A stretch of DNA of 32,113 nucleotides from Chloroflexota bacterium (GTDB taxonomy: Bacteria; Chloroflexota; Dehalococcoidia; Dehalococcoidales; RBG-16-60-22). The stretch lies in assembly GCA_022574315.1 (NCBI GenBank), contig JACZSH010000003.1:1-32113 (forward strand), in the 5' to 3' direction. The notes below the pieces were generated by a model. That model made no database searches and was not told where the DNA came from. It worked only from the letters and a program-made list of their open reading frames with translations. The first letter of the stretch is position 1. The number at the start of each line of letters is the position of its first letter. Below, piece after piece: positions 22,449-30,732 of this stretch. Position numbers and translations under genes: made by a program.

Positions 22449-22568
22449 AGTGAATCGGTCAGCCAACCATTCTCAAACCAACCTGCCGGGTGGATGTTCA
22501 CCTTGAGGCGTAATCGAAAAAGGGCGGCCGGGAAACGTGGCACGGCGCGAGCCATGCGGAGACAGTAA
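22449..22568 (+). pseudogene. rpsU: Possible remnant of ribosomal protein S21 gene
   Basis: The leader before yqeY contains a 39-codon open stretch. It reads ESVSQ, then AGWMFTLRRNR and a very basic end (KRAAGKRGTARAMRRQ), stopping at TAA 22566-22568. S21 proteins have an ES..(A/L)..RF, AG(V/I).., R(K/R)R and basic C-terminal layout, and rpsU often directly precedes yqeY. Here no in-frame start codon exists upstream of an internal ATG, and about five residues of the RF helix seem missing. This suggests a decayed gene, but chance similarity of a basic leader is possible. Confidence 0.35.
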
Positions 22569-22583
22569 GTAATTGAGGTGTAT

Positions 22584-23039
22584 ATGGCTGAAGCAGACCT
22601 GAAACAGAAATTTTCCGCTGACCTGAAACAGGCAATGAGAGACGGTGATAAGATGAAGCGCGGCACTCTCCGGATGTTAATTTCTGCTATCAACAATGCC
22701 GAAATTGCCCGCCGTGATGTTTTGCCGGAGGCCGATATTCTCGGTATTATCGCCAAAGAAGTCAGGCTGCATAAAGAAAGCATCGAGGCTTTTCAGCAGG
22801 GTAACCGCCCGGACCTGGTGGCCCAGGAAGAAGCGGAGCTGAGTGTTCTCCAGGCGTACCTGCCCCAACAGCTCAGTCGGGAAGAGGTTGTGGCCGCGGC
22901 TCGCCTGGTTATTGCCGAACTGGGCGCCCAGGGCCCCGCGGACAAAGGAAAAGTCATGCCCAGGGTTATCGCTCAGCTTAAAGGTCGAGCCGACGGACGC
23001 CAGATTAATGAGGTAGTCACTGAGTTACTTGCTTCGTAA
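22584..23039 (+). CDS. yqeY: YqeY family protein (GatB/YqeY domain)
   Basis: A 151-residue protein with the all-helical YqeY fold: LKQKFSADLKQAMRDGDKMK with RGTLRMLISAINNAEI, then KEVRLHKESIEAFQQGNRPD, and the C-terminal GRADGRQINEVVTELL (the domain also found in GatB). Family members are linked to tRNA-dependent amidation by homology, but their function is unsettled. ATG 22584 (MAEADLKQ) is preferred over a GTG two codons upstream because of TTGAGG spacing. Its mRNA ends at the terminator 23076-23098. Confidence 0.92.
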   Translation: MAEADLKQKFSADLKQAMRDGDKMKRGTLRMLISAINNAEIARRDVLPEADILGIIAKEVRLHKESIEAFQQGNRPDLVAQEEAELSVLQAYLPQQLSREEVVAAARLVIAELGAQGPADKGKVMPRVIAQLKGRADGRQINEVVTELLAS

Positions 23040-23075
23040 TGATATGATAATGAAATCAGGGTATTTCACCATGCG

Positions 23076-23098
23076 GAGGGGCACCGGCCCCTCTTTTT
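23076..23098 (+). terminator. Intrinsic terminator after yqeY
   Basis: Stem GAGGGGC/GCCCCTC (23076-23082, 23087-23093) with loop ACCG, followed by TTTTT. It lies 36 nt after the yqeY stop and separates it from purL. Confidence 0.85.
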
Positions 23099-23126
23099 AT
23101 TCCGTGCCAGGCGGGGGGACGGTTTT

Positions 23127-26039
23127 TTGATACACCGGGTTGAAGTTCGACTAAAAAGTCACCTGCCGGATGCCCGGGGACAGGGCCTGGTCAGGGACAT
23201 GCATGACCTTGGTATCAACACCGTTACCGATGTCCGGGTGGCTGATATCTACTGGCTGGACGCTGACCTGTCTCCCGGTGAACTGGACCTGGTTGGCCGC
23301 GGCCTCCTCGCCGACCCGGTCACTCAGGAATACCGGTGTTTTACTTCGGCGGCGGATAATGGGAAAAGCTCGCCTTCTCAAGGAGAGGGGGATACCGGGG
23401 GTGAGGTTGCTAACAAATACGAGGTTACTAACCACTCCCATACCGTCGAGGTGGCTTACAACGCCGGTGTTAGTGACCCCGTTGCAGAATCCATCCTGAA
23501 GGCGATTCGTGACCTGGGTATCAATGGTGCCCGTGCCGTCAGGACGTCCCGGCGCTATTTCATCACCGGGCAGCTGGATGACGGGCAAATGGAGGCTGTT
23601 TGCAGTCGTCTGCTGGTGAATCCCATCATCCAGCACACTGTTGAAAAAGAACACGTCGGCTTCCCGGAAAACCCTGAATATAACTTTAAGCTGGAGACAG
23701 TAGACATCCTGGGGGCGGATAAGGCCGGACTTTCCGGACGCTTCGGCTTTGCCGATGACGAGCTTCAGGCTATCATTGCCTACTATCGACAGCAGGGCAG
23801 GAATCCCACCGACGTCGAACTGGAGACGCTGGCGCAGACCTGGTCCGAGCACTGCGTCCACAAGACATTCAAGGGAAAGTTTATTTCCAACGGGCGGACT
23901 ATCGATAATCTGCTCAAGAGTACCATCATCAAGGCCACCCGTGAGCTGGATAAACCGTGGTGTCTCTCCGTTTTCGTGGATAATGCCGGGGTGATTGACT
24001 TTGACGGCCGCTGGGCGCTCTGTTTCAAGGTCGAGACCCATAACCATCCCTCGGCGTTGGAACCTTACGGCGGTGCCGCTACCGGTATCGGCGGCGTAAT
24101 TCGTGACCCTCTGGGCACCGGCCTCGGTGCCAAACCGATTTTGAATACGGATGTTTTCTGTTTCGGCCCGCCTGACCTGCCTTATGAGAAATTACCCGCC
24201 GGGGTGTTGCATCCCCGCCGGGTTTTTAAGGGCGTCCGGGCCGGCGTGGCTGACTACGGTAACCGACTCGGTATCCCCACCCTCAATGGCGCCGTGCTCT
24301 TCGATGAGAGATACGTGGCTAACCCGCTGGTTTACTGCGGGACGCTGGGCTTGATGCCGTTTAGCCTCGCTCTCCAGGGAAAACAGAAGGCCGGCGACCT
24401 GGTGGTGGTCGCCGGCGGCCGCACCGGGCGGGACGGTATTCACGGTGTTACCTTCGCTTCCGTGCCCCTTACCGAGATGTCGACCGATGCCTCTTCCAGC
24501 TCGGTCCAGATCGGCAATCCCATCGTTGAAAAGAAGCTTATCGACGTCCTCCTCCAGGCTCGCGACCGCGGCCTGTATTCGAGGATAACCGATTGTGGCG
24601 GCGGCGGTCTTTCTTCGGCAGTGGGGGAAATGGGAGAAGAGACCGGCGTGCGCGTCGACCTTGAAAAAGTGCCCCTGAAGTACTCCGGCCTGTCTTATTC
24701 TGAAATCTGGATATCGGAATCTCAGGAAAGAATGATAATGGCCGTCCCTCCGGAGTGTATCGAGGAGCTGCTGGCTCTCTTTACCGGTGAAGATGTGGAA
24801 GCCACCGTTATCGGCGAGTTTACCGACGACCGGCGTTTGCAGCTGTTCTATCAGGGCAACCGGGTCGGCGATATCGAGATGGAATTTCTGCATAACGGTC
24901 TTCCCCAGCTCGTCAGTGAAGCAACCTGGGAGAAACCGTCCTACGCTGAGCCTGATTTTGCCTCGCCCGCTGACCTGGGCGAGTCTCTGCGCCGTGTTCT
25001 CGGTGCCTGGAACGTCTGCAGCAAGGAGTGGGTGATTCGGCAGTACGACCACGAGGTGCAGGGCGGCAACGTCCTCAAGCCGCTGGTGGGCCGGGACGAA
25101 GACGGCCCCGGCGATGCCGCCGTCATCCGGCCGTTGCTCGATTCATCCCGGGGCGTTATTGTCGCCAACGGCATCAACACCCGCTACGGCGATATTGACC
25201 CCTACTGGATGGCGGCCTCGGCCATTGACGAGGCGCTGCGCCAGGTAATCGCCGTCGGCGGTAACCTGCGCCGGGTGGCTTTGCTGGACAATTTCTGCTG
25301 GGGCAACACCGACCGACCCGAGATGCTGGGGGCGCTGGTGCGTGCCGCCCAGGCCTGTCACGATATGTCGCTGGCTTACCAGACCCCTTTTATCTCCGGC
25401 AAAGACAGTCTGAATAACGAGTTCGAGTCTGACGGTCGGAAAATAGCCATTCCCCACACCCTCCTCATCTCGGCGCTCGGCGTTATGGAGGACGTAAACC
25501 GTGCCCTGTCCATGGATTTCAAACAGGCCGGCAACCTGGTCTATATTATCGGCGCCACCGGCCATGAGCTGGGCGGCTCCGAGTACCTGGCGCTGCACGG
25601 GATTACCGGTAACAGCGTCCCCAGGGTAAATCCGGACGAGGCGAAAAAACTGATGGATTGCCTGAGCGCCGCCACCGAAAAAGGACTGGTCAGGTCATGC
25701 CACGACTGCTCTGAAGGCGGCATCGGCGTGGCCATAGCCGAGATGGCTTTTGCCGGTGGCCTGGGCGCTAACGTACAGTTGAAATCGGTGCCCCTCGCTG
25801 AGCCGGTTGATAGGGACGACTTTATCCTCTTCTCCGAGTCGAACAGCCGCTTCCTGGCCGAAGTGGCCCCGGAGAAACAGGCCGAGTTTGAGCGTGCCAT
25901 GAGCAACACCAGCTTCGCCGCTATCGGCCGGGTGACGGATGATGGGCGGCTGGTAATCCACGGCGTGGAGGGCGCTAAAGTGGTCGACCTGCCCATTGAC
26001 GAACTGAAAGAAGCCTGGCAGAGGCCGCTGAGGTGGTAG
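23127..26039 (+). CDS. purL: Phosphoribosylformylglycinamidine synthase, PurS-like N-terminus plus PurL
   Basis: A 970-residue enzyme for the FGAM step of purine synthesis. The N-terminus holds two PurS-like segments: about residues 2-71 (RVEVRLKSHLPDARGQGLV) and 104-172 (HTVEVAYNAGVSDPVAESIL). The PurL part has ETHNHPSALEPYGGAATGIGG (about 294 onward) and later GKDSLNNEF and SCHDCSEGGIGVAIAEM, typical of AIR-synthase-like halves. No C-terminal glutaminase is fused; PurQ is encoded just downstream (3-nt gap). The start is TTG at 23127, since RVEVRLK begins the PurS fold right away. Residues about 79-96 (GKSSPSQGEGDTGGEV) are encoded by a dispersed repeat. Confidence 0.93.
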   Translation: MIHRVEVRLKSHLPDARGQGLVRDMHDLGINTVTDVRVADIYWLDADLSPGELDLVGRGLLADPVTQEYRCFTSAADNGKSSPSQGEGDTGGEVANKYEVTNHSHTVEVAYNAGVSDPVAESILKAIRDLGINGARAVRTSRRYFITGQLDDGQMEAVCSRLLVNPIIQHTVEKEHVGFPENPEYNFKLETVDILGADKAGLSGRFGFADDELQAIIAYYRQQGRNPTDVELETLAQTWSEHCVHKTFKGKFISNGRTIDNLLKSTIIKATRELDKPWCLSVFVDNAGVIDFDGRWALCFKVETHNHPSALEPYGGAATGIGGVIRDPLGTGLGAKPILNTDVFCFGPPDLPYEKLPAGVLHPRRVFKGVRAGVADYGNRLGIPTLNGAVLFDERYVANPLVYCGTLGLMPFSLALQGKQKAGDLVVVAGGRTGRDGIHGVTFASVPLTEMSTDASSSSVQIGNPIVEKKLIDVLLQARDRGLYSRITDCGGGGLSSAVGEMGEETGVRVDLEKVPLKYSGLSYSEIWISESQERMIMAVPPECIEELLALFTGEDVEATVIGEFTDDRRLQLFYQGNRVGDIEMEFLHNGLPQLVSEATWEKPSYAEPDFASPADLGESLRRVLGAWNVCSKEWVIRQYDHEVQGGNVLKPLVGRDEDGPGDAAVIRPLLDSSRGVIVANGINTRYGDIDPYWMAASAIDEALRQVIAVGGNLRRVALLDNFCWGNTDRPEMLGALVRAAQACHDMSLAYQTPFISGKDSLNNEFESDGRKIAIPHTLLISALGVMEDVNRALSMDFKQAGNLVYIIGATGHELGGSEYLALHGITGNSVPRVNPDEAKKLMDCLSAATEKGLVRSCHDCSEGGIGVAIAEMAFAGGLGANVQLKSVPLAEPVDRDDFILFSESNSRFLAEVAPEKQAEFERAMSNTSFAAIGRVTDDGRLVIHGVEGAKVVDLPIDELKEAWQRPLRW
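23364..23409. repeat. GC-rich hairpin repeat inserted in frame in purL, copy 3
   Basis: The segment after GGG codon 79 reads CTCGCCTTCTCAAGGAGAGG, then GGGATACCGGGGGTGAGGTT. It matches the intergenic element at 28001-28036 (CTCCTTAGCAAGGAGAGGGG with GACACAGGGGGTGAGATT). It adds about 15 Ser/Gly/Glu-rich residues in the linker between the two PurS-like domains and keeps the frame. Just after it, GAGGTTGCTAAC and GAGGTTACTAAC form an imperfect direct repeat. Confidence 0.7.
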
Positions 26040-26042
26040 CCG

Positions 26043-26807
26043 ATGGTTAAGACAATCATACTGCGCGCCCCGGGGACAAACTGCCACGAAGAGACCGCTT
26101 TTGCTTTCCAGCAGGCGGGCGCCTCGGTAGACCTGCTGCACGTTAACCGCTTGCTTCGCCGTGAACGCCGCCTGTCCGACTACCAGATTATGGTCATCCC
26201 CGGCGGGTTTACCTACGGTGACGATATCGCCGCCGGTAAAATACTGGCCAACGAACTTAGATTGAAGCTCGGCGATGATATATTGAGGTTTATCGAAGAC
26301 GGCGGCCTGATTATGGGCATCTGCAACGGCTTCCAGGTACTGGTGAAAGCGGGCATTCTCCCCGAGCCGTCCCCGGAGGTAACGGCTGGTATGACTCTGG
26401 CCGGCAACGACTCCGGAAAATTCGAGTGCCGCTGGGTATACATGACGGCGAACCAAGATAGCCCCTGCGTTTTCACCCGGGGCATCGACCGTATTTACCT
26501 GCCGGTCGCCCACGGCGAGGGAAAAGTAGTGGCCGATTCGGAAACAGTGCCCGGATTAAACGTCGTCCTGCGCTATTCTGACCAGAGTGGCGACTGCCGG
26601 GCCGGCTACCCCCATAACCCTAACGGCTCCGTGGACAATATTGCCGCCATCTGTGATGCTTCCGGGCGCGTTTTCGCTTTGATGCCCCACCCCGAGCGTC
26701 ACATCCGCGGCACCCAGCACCCCCGCTGGACCCGGGAAGGCGCTAAGGAGTACGGGGACGGCTTTCAGATTTTCCGTAACGCCGTCGAATATGCTCGGCA
26801 TCTCTAG
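26043..26807 (+). CDS. purQ: FGAM synthase glutamine amidotransferase subunit PurQ
   Basis: A 254-residue class I glutaminase that feeds ammonia to PurL. Visible: LRAPGTNCHEE at the start, GGFTYGDDIAAGKI (about 53-66), nucleophile elbow GICNGFQ (Cys near residue 97), and the His/Glu pair in MPHPERHI. It lacks the extra C-terminal parts of the large eukaryotic-type PurL, as expected for a stand-alone subunit. It starts 3 nt after the purL stop and is cotranscribed with it. No obvious terminator was seen after it. Confidence 0.94.
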   Translation: MVKTIILRAPGTNCHEETAFAFQQAGASVDLLHVNRLLRRERRLSDYQIMVIPGGFTYGDDIAAGKILANELRLKLGDDILRFIEDGGLIMGICNGFQVLVKAGILPEPSPEVTAGMTLAGNDSGKFECRWVYMTANQDSPCVFTRGIDRIYLPVAHGEGKVVADSETVPGLNVVLRYSDQSGDCRAGYPHNPNGSVDNIAAICDASGRVFALMPHPERHIRGTQHPRWTREGAKEYGDGFQIFRNAVEYARHL

Positions 26808-26879
26808 ATAATACCGTTTCACTTCCCTGATATGTTTCACCTAGCTACCATGTACATGACTTAATCTTTATTTGGGGTA

Positions 26880-26907
26880 TTGACTATTCCATAAATAGGA
26901 CTATAAT
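26880..26907 (+). promoter_or_regulatory. Promoter of the AT-rich HEPN-like gene
   Basis: TTGACT (26880-26885), 16-nt spacer, TATAAT (26902-26907). It lies about 80 nt before the ATG in an AT-rich stretch. Confidence 0.75.
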
Positions 26908-26989
26908 AATCTCACTCGACGTAAAACAACCTAACAACATGTTTGATTGACGAGAGCAGGCGCTTTGCTTGGATAGGTCGAGGGTGATA

Positions 26990-27898
26990 ATGTCTATACA
27001 AGAATTGAATCGTGCTACATATGCAACATATGCACTGAAAACCTATTATAACTACATTAAAGCATGGGCTGTGTGTATTGAAAGACTATATGGTTCGGGT
27101 GATGATGAGGGAAATACATTCGTAGACAAATTCAAAACTACTGCTGCCTTTAGTCGTGTTGAAGGGGGAGCTTCAATCTCTGAAGAATTCAGTAATGCAT
27201 ACAGTAGAGGTCGATTAACTCTCAAAGCTATAGAACAGCTGCCTATTGAAGAATATCCCAAACTTGCTCTTTCTGCAAATTTCTGGCTCCCAGTACAATC
27301 ATATTATGCTATTCATGGCGTGGGTTTAGCTGCAATGATAATATTAGGTAGAGGTTCGCCTCAGACCCACCGCAGTTTTCGTGCAGATTTTGGAGACCTA
27401 GTTAACAGGTTTTATCCCGAGCCACTCTGTGGACGTTGTGTGGGAGGTCCAGGGCCAAAAAACTTTTCATTTCAAAAGTTAAGTACTTCTATAGATAAAG
27501 TTACTAGACAAAACCAACTTGCTGACCCTACTTTCGTTGAAGAAATTGAAAACTTTATTGGAAAATCCTTGTCCACAACTCGCGAAAAATTCTTACAAGT
27601 TAGGTTTGATGAAAAGCGCGTTGAGAGAAGGAAAAAAAGACTATCATATAAAGAAAAGAATGAATGTTGTAAGAGAGAGCATAGTACATCAATCTGCGAC
27701 CTAATATATCGTATGCGTGTCCGCTCCAATTACGATAGTCCTGACATGTATTTATTTGCTTCAGATGACGCAGAGAATGCCATAAAACACTATAGAGACC
27801 TTCGATACTTAACTCAAATATTAATTACTGGTTTAGATATTTTAATAGAAAGACGTATTGGGCGACTAAAAATGGCCGACTTAACGAGTAGATTCTAA
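26990..27898 (+). CDS. HEPN-like protein, AT-rich, probable foreign origin
   Basis: A 302-residue protein with no clear match to a named family. Residues about 97-135 (ANFWLPVQSYYAIHGVGLAA, then GRGSPQTHRSFRADF) resemble the helix-TH-helix core of HEPN domains, with an R-x5-H candidate (R121, H127) like the RNase motif of HEPN toxins. The rest is mostly helical and charged, with a Cys pair (C147/C150) and a Lys/Arg-rich stretch near 208-225. The gene is clearly more AT-rich than its neighbours. ATG 26990 follows GAGGGTGAT; a TTG at 26969 is the alternative. It could act in RNA targeting or defence, but partner genes are absent. The family call is inference. Confidence 0.7.
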   Translation: MSIQELNRATYATYALKTYYNYIKAWAVCIERLYGSGDDEGNTFVDKFKTTAAFSRVEGGASISEEFSNAYSRGRLTLKAIEQLPIEEYPKLALSANFWLPVQSYYAIHGVGLAAMIILGRGSPQTHRSFRADFGDLVNRFYPEPLCGRCVGGPGPKNFSFQKLSTSIDKVTRQNQLADPTFVEEIENFIGKSLSTTREKFLQVRFDEKRVERRKKRLSYKEKNECCKREHSTSICDLIYRMRVRSNYDSPDMYLFASDDAENAIKHYRDLRYLTQILITGLDILIERRIGRLKMADLTSRF

Positions 27899-27994
27899 TA
27901 ACAGTCTGCTCGTTGGTTTTACAGGTTATCCTGATTGGAGGAGAAAAGGCGGAGGTATTTATTGAAAGGCGGAGCCTCTCTTCTTTAATATACC

Positions 27995-28060
27995 TCCCCC
28001 TCTCCTTAGCAAGGAGAGGGGGACACAGGGGGTGAGATTTTCTGGGATACAGGGGGTGAG
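27995..28060. repeat. GC-rich hairpin repeat, intergenic copy 4
   Basis: A perfect 13-bp stem TCCCCCTCTCCTT-AGC-AAGGAGAGGGGGA (27995-28023), followed by CACAGGGGGTGAGATT and a second partial unit (GATACAGGGGGTGAGGG). It lies between the AT-rich gene and the convergent radical SAM gene. Relatives are at 18473-18526, 21470-21515 and, in purL, 23364-23409. Confidence 0.75.
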
Positions 28061-28073
28061 GGTCATCAATAAC

Positions 28074-29684
28074 CTACCCCACCGCCTTTTCCATCCCCCG
28101 CTCCAGCTGCCCCGCCTTCACCCCGGAATCAATTATCCCCCAGGGCAGCGCCTGCCCCGTATCCCACCTCTGGTGGGCGTAGTAATCGGCATCCAGCCGG
28201 CATTTCTCCACTGCCTTCCGCCATCCCGCCAGCGTCACCTCTTCGATACTTTCCAGCACCCCGGCCACGCTCCGGTCGCCCCGCGCCAGTACCGCCTGCA
28301 CCTGGCTCCAGGCCGGGCTTTCGCTCTTGACTTTGATTCCTTTGGCGGGCAGGACGCTTTTCAACCGGGAAATACGCCGGTTCAGTGTCTGGAGGCTTGC
28401 CATCGGCAGCCACTGGAAAGGAGTGCCCGCCTTGGGCACGAACGGCGCCACGTTCAGCGTCAGGCGTGTCCCGCTCTGTTTCCGTTCCAGGACTGCCCGG
28501 CTTTCCAGCGTCAGCCGGATTATTTCCTCGATGTCCTCGTCCGTTTCCGAAGGCAGCCCGACCATGAAATAAAGCTTGAGCTGTTTGATTCCCAGCCCCG
28601 CCGCCTTCTCCACCACCCGCCGGACGTCTTCCTCGCCGATGTCTTTCTTGATAACCTGCCGCAGTCGCTCTGAACCGGCCTCCGGGGCGATGGTAATTGT
28701 CCGCGCCCCGCCCCGGGCTATCGCCTCCAGTATCCGGTCGGAGAGACGGTTCACCCGCAGCGAGCTGATGGCGAATTTGGCTCCCATCCGCAGCAAACCG
28801 GTCAGCAGTTCTTCCAGTTGCGGGTGGTCGGATACCGCCGGCCCTACCAGCCCCAACCGAGGGCGGTACTTGAGTCCTTCGGCGGCCGTCTCCAGCAGAC
28901 GGCCCACGGAACGGAAGCGCGCCGGACTGAAAACGGTGCTTACCAGGCAGAACCGGCAGCTCCAGTTGCAGCCGCGCTGCACTTCGATTAAGTACAAATC
29001 ACCCAGCTCGGTGTCCGGCGTCAGGATTACGGAAGTCACCGGGAAATCGTCCAGGTTGGCTACCCGTTGTCGAACCACCGTCCGCCCGTTATACCGGGGG
29101 ACGTAGACGCCGGGTAGTGAAGCCAGCGTTTTCAGAAGCTCGTCCCGCCGTCCGCCGATGCCTTCCTCAAGTACCGGCAGCATCTTTGGCAATATCGCTT
29201 CCGCTTCCCCGATGCACAAGCAGTCGAAAAATGGCGACAGCGGCATCGGGTTCGCCGCCACGCAGGGCCCGCCGGCAATGACCAGCGGGTGGCGCTCGTC
29301 CCGGTCGACGGCGCGCAGAGGTATCCGGCTGGCTTTGAGTATCGACACTACGTTGAAATAGTCGAGTTCGTACGAGATGGAAAAAGCAATCACGGCGAAA
29401 TCGGTCAACCGCCGCCTCGATTCTACGGACAGGACGGCCGGTTTTTTCTCCCCGTTGCCGCCTTCCTGGAAAGCTCTCTCGCACACCACGCTGTCCTCCC
29501 TGTTCAGGAGGCGGTAAACCGCGTGGATGCCCAGGTTGGACATGCCCAGGTAGTAGCTGTTGGGGTAGATAAGGACAATTGGTAACCGGCCGCCCCAGTC
29601 CTTGCGGCAGGCGCCCTCTTCCCGGGGAAGCTCGCCCTGGCGGTACCTGGACCGCCGGGTGATTCTGGTTTTATGCCGAATCAT
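28074..29684 (-). CDS. Radical SAM protein with B12-binding-like N-terminus (TIGR03960-like)
   Basis: A 536-residue enzyme. The N-terminal about 190 residues resemble the cobalamin-binding-type domain seen in this family (VLIYPNSYYLGMSNLGIHAV, IAGGPCVAANPMPLSPFFD). The radical SAM core has the cluster motif CNWSCRFC (Cys239, Cys243, Cys246) and later GLPSETDEDIEEIIRL. This layout matches TIGR03960-type proteins, whose substrate is not well established. It overlaps the upstream NYN gene by 14 nt, suggesting coupled translation. No rplU or ribonuclease gene, frequent neighbours elsewhere, lies nearby. Confidence 0.85.
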   Translation of the reverse strand: MIRHKTRITRRSRYRQGELPREEGACRKDWGGRLPIVLIYPNSYYLGMSNLGIHAVYRLLNREDSVVCERAFQEGGNGEKKPAVLSVESRRRLTDFAVIAFSISYELDYFNVVSILKASRIPLRAVDRDERHPLVIAGGPCVAANPMPLSPFFDCLCIGEAEAILPKMLPVLEEGIGGRRDELLKTLASLPGVYVPRYNGRTVVRQRVANLDDFPVTSVILTPDTELGDLYLIEVQRGCNWSCRFCLVSTVFSPARFRSVGRLLETAAEGLKYRPRLGLVGPAVSDHPQLEELLTGLLRMGAKFAISSLRVNRLSDRILEAIARGGARTITIAPEAGSERLRQVIKKDIGEEDVRRVVEKAAGLGIKQLKLYFMVGLPSETDEDIEEIIRLTLESRAVLERKQSGTRLTLNVAPFVPKAGTPFQWLPMASLQTLNRRISRLKSVLPAKGIKVKSESPAWSQVQAVLARGDRSVAGVLESIEEVTLAGWRKAVEKCRLDADYYAHQRWDTGQALPWGIIDSGVKAGQLERGMEKAVG

Positions 29685-30225
29685 GGGTTTGCTGGGATTT
29701 CCAGTTTCCTTTAAGGAAGCGGGAGTTTATGGTGATAACCTTGTCGGCGACCCTTCTCAGTTGCTGGGAAGTGGTTTCGCGCCCGAACAAGGCTACCTCA
29801 ACGTGCTTGCCGTTGTCTTTCATTGCCTGCAGGGCGCCGACGAAGTCGTTGTCTCCGGCGACGAGAATAGCCACATCGTAGTTATTCTTGAAGCCGTGGG
29901 TCAGCATGTCCGTGGTCAGTTGTACGTCAATGCCTTTTTCCACCGGCGGTACCGAAGGCCAGTGTGAATAGACCAGCCGTCCCAGGCGTAGCTCACTGTA
30001 AGGAATGGCGTTTACGCCGGCGAAAAAAGTCTGCTGGTGTCGGTAGCGCTCCGGTTCTTCTTTCATACCCACCTTGGCGTTGTAGTAGTAAATCCGGATA
30101 AGTTTGCGCCTGCCCAGCAGCTTGCGGCAGAACCGGCCGATGTCAAGGTCGGTCCTGCCAAAAGTATGTTTCAGTGAATGGTAGAGATTGCTTCCGTCGA
30201 TGAATATCATTACCCTCTCCGCCAT
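29671..30225 (-). CDS. NYN domain protein (LabA/PIN-like putative RNase)
   Basis: A 184-residue protein of the NYN family, a PIN-like fold with conserved acidic residues: D10 in MIFIDGSNLYHSLK, D100 in KGIDVQLTTDM, and D125/D127 in VAGDNDFVGAL. Members are predicted metal-dependent ribonucleases. AAGGAGG is placed 7 nt before the ATG at 30225. It is first in a two-gene unit with the radical SAM protein, and diverges from gatC. Confidence 0.9.
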   Translation of the reverse strand: MAERVMIFIDGSNLYHSLKHTFGRTDLDIGRFCRKLLGRRKLIRIYYYNAKVGMKEEPERYRHQQTFFAGVNAIPYSELRLGRLVYSHWPSVPPVEKGIDVQLTTDMLTHGFKNNYDVAILVAGDNDFVGALQAMKDNGKHVEVALFGRETTSQQLRRVADKVITINSRFLKGNWKSQQTHDSA

Positions 30226-30266
30226 TTAGCTTACCTCCTTGTCAAGATCGGTCAATGGTTACTCCC

Positions 30267-30295
30267 ATTATAATCCCTTTACCACAAAATTTCGA
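30267..30295 (-). promoter_or_regulatory. Promoter of the NYN-radical SAM pair
   Basis: Minus-strand TCGAAA (30290-30295), 17-nt spacer, TATAAT (30267-30272). The -10 is a perfect match; the -35 matches at four of six positions. Confidence 0.55.
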
Positions 30296-30359
30296 CTACC
30301 CTTTACGGAAGCGGCTGGCCGGGGTGTTTAAGAGGGGTTAGGATTCCCTCAACCTCCGT

Positions 30360-30389
30360 TTGCCACTCATTGCACCTGAATGCTATAAT
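30360..30389 (+). promoter_or_regulatory. Promoter of gatC-gatA, extended -10
   Basis: TTGCCA (30360-30365), 18-nt spacer, TATAAT (30384-30389) with an upstream TG (TGCTATAAT). The expected start near 30396 gives a short leader before the gatC ATG at 30421. Confidence 0.75.
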
Positions 30390-30420
30390 TGGCGCAAGCA
30401 GCATCTCTGGGGGACAGACT

Positions 30421-30708
30421 ATGAAGCTCAGCCGCGAAGAAGTATTGCGTATCGCCCGCCTCGCCCGCCTTGGCCTCGGTGACGACGAGGTGAGCAAACT
30501 CGGCGAACAGCTGTCCAGTATCCTGGAGAACTTCGAGGTACTGAAACAGGTGGACACGGAGAACGTGCCGCCCACTGCCCAGTCGCTCGCGCTCCGTAGC
30601 GTGATGCGTCCTGACGAAGTGACTCCCTCCTTGCCGCCGGACGAAGTCCTGGCCAATGCCCCCCGGAAAGAGGCTGATTGCTTCCGGGTTCGCGCCGTAC
30701 TTGAATAA
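30421..30708 (+). CDS. gatC: Aspartyl/glutamyl-tRNA amidotransferase subunit C
   Basis: A 95-residue protein with the GatC opening MKLSREEVLRIARLARLGL, the ILENFEVLKQVDTENVPPTA helix-loop, and an end with RPDEVTPSLPPDEVLANAPR and GCF-like DCFRVRAVLE. Family role: scaffold for the GatCAB enzyme that amidates Glu-tRNA(Gln) and/or Asp-tRNA(Asn). ATG 30421 was chosen because the domain begins exactly there; the frame opens further upstream but that part is promoter and leader. gatA follows after 24 nt. Confidence 0.93.
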   Translation: MKLSREEVLRIARLARLGLGDDEVSKLGEQLSSILENFEVLKQVDTENVPPTAQSLALRSVMRPDEVTPSLPPDEVLANAPRKEADCFRVRAVLE

Positions 30709-30732
30709 TATTGACCGGAACATGGGGCAAGT

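Noticed and set aside
27995..28060. Hairpin as a bidirectional terminator between the HEPN-like and radical SAM genes
   Set aside because: The stem is strong, but no U-tract follows on either strand; it fits the dispersed repeat family better.
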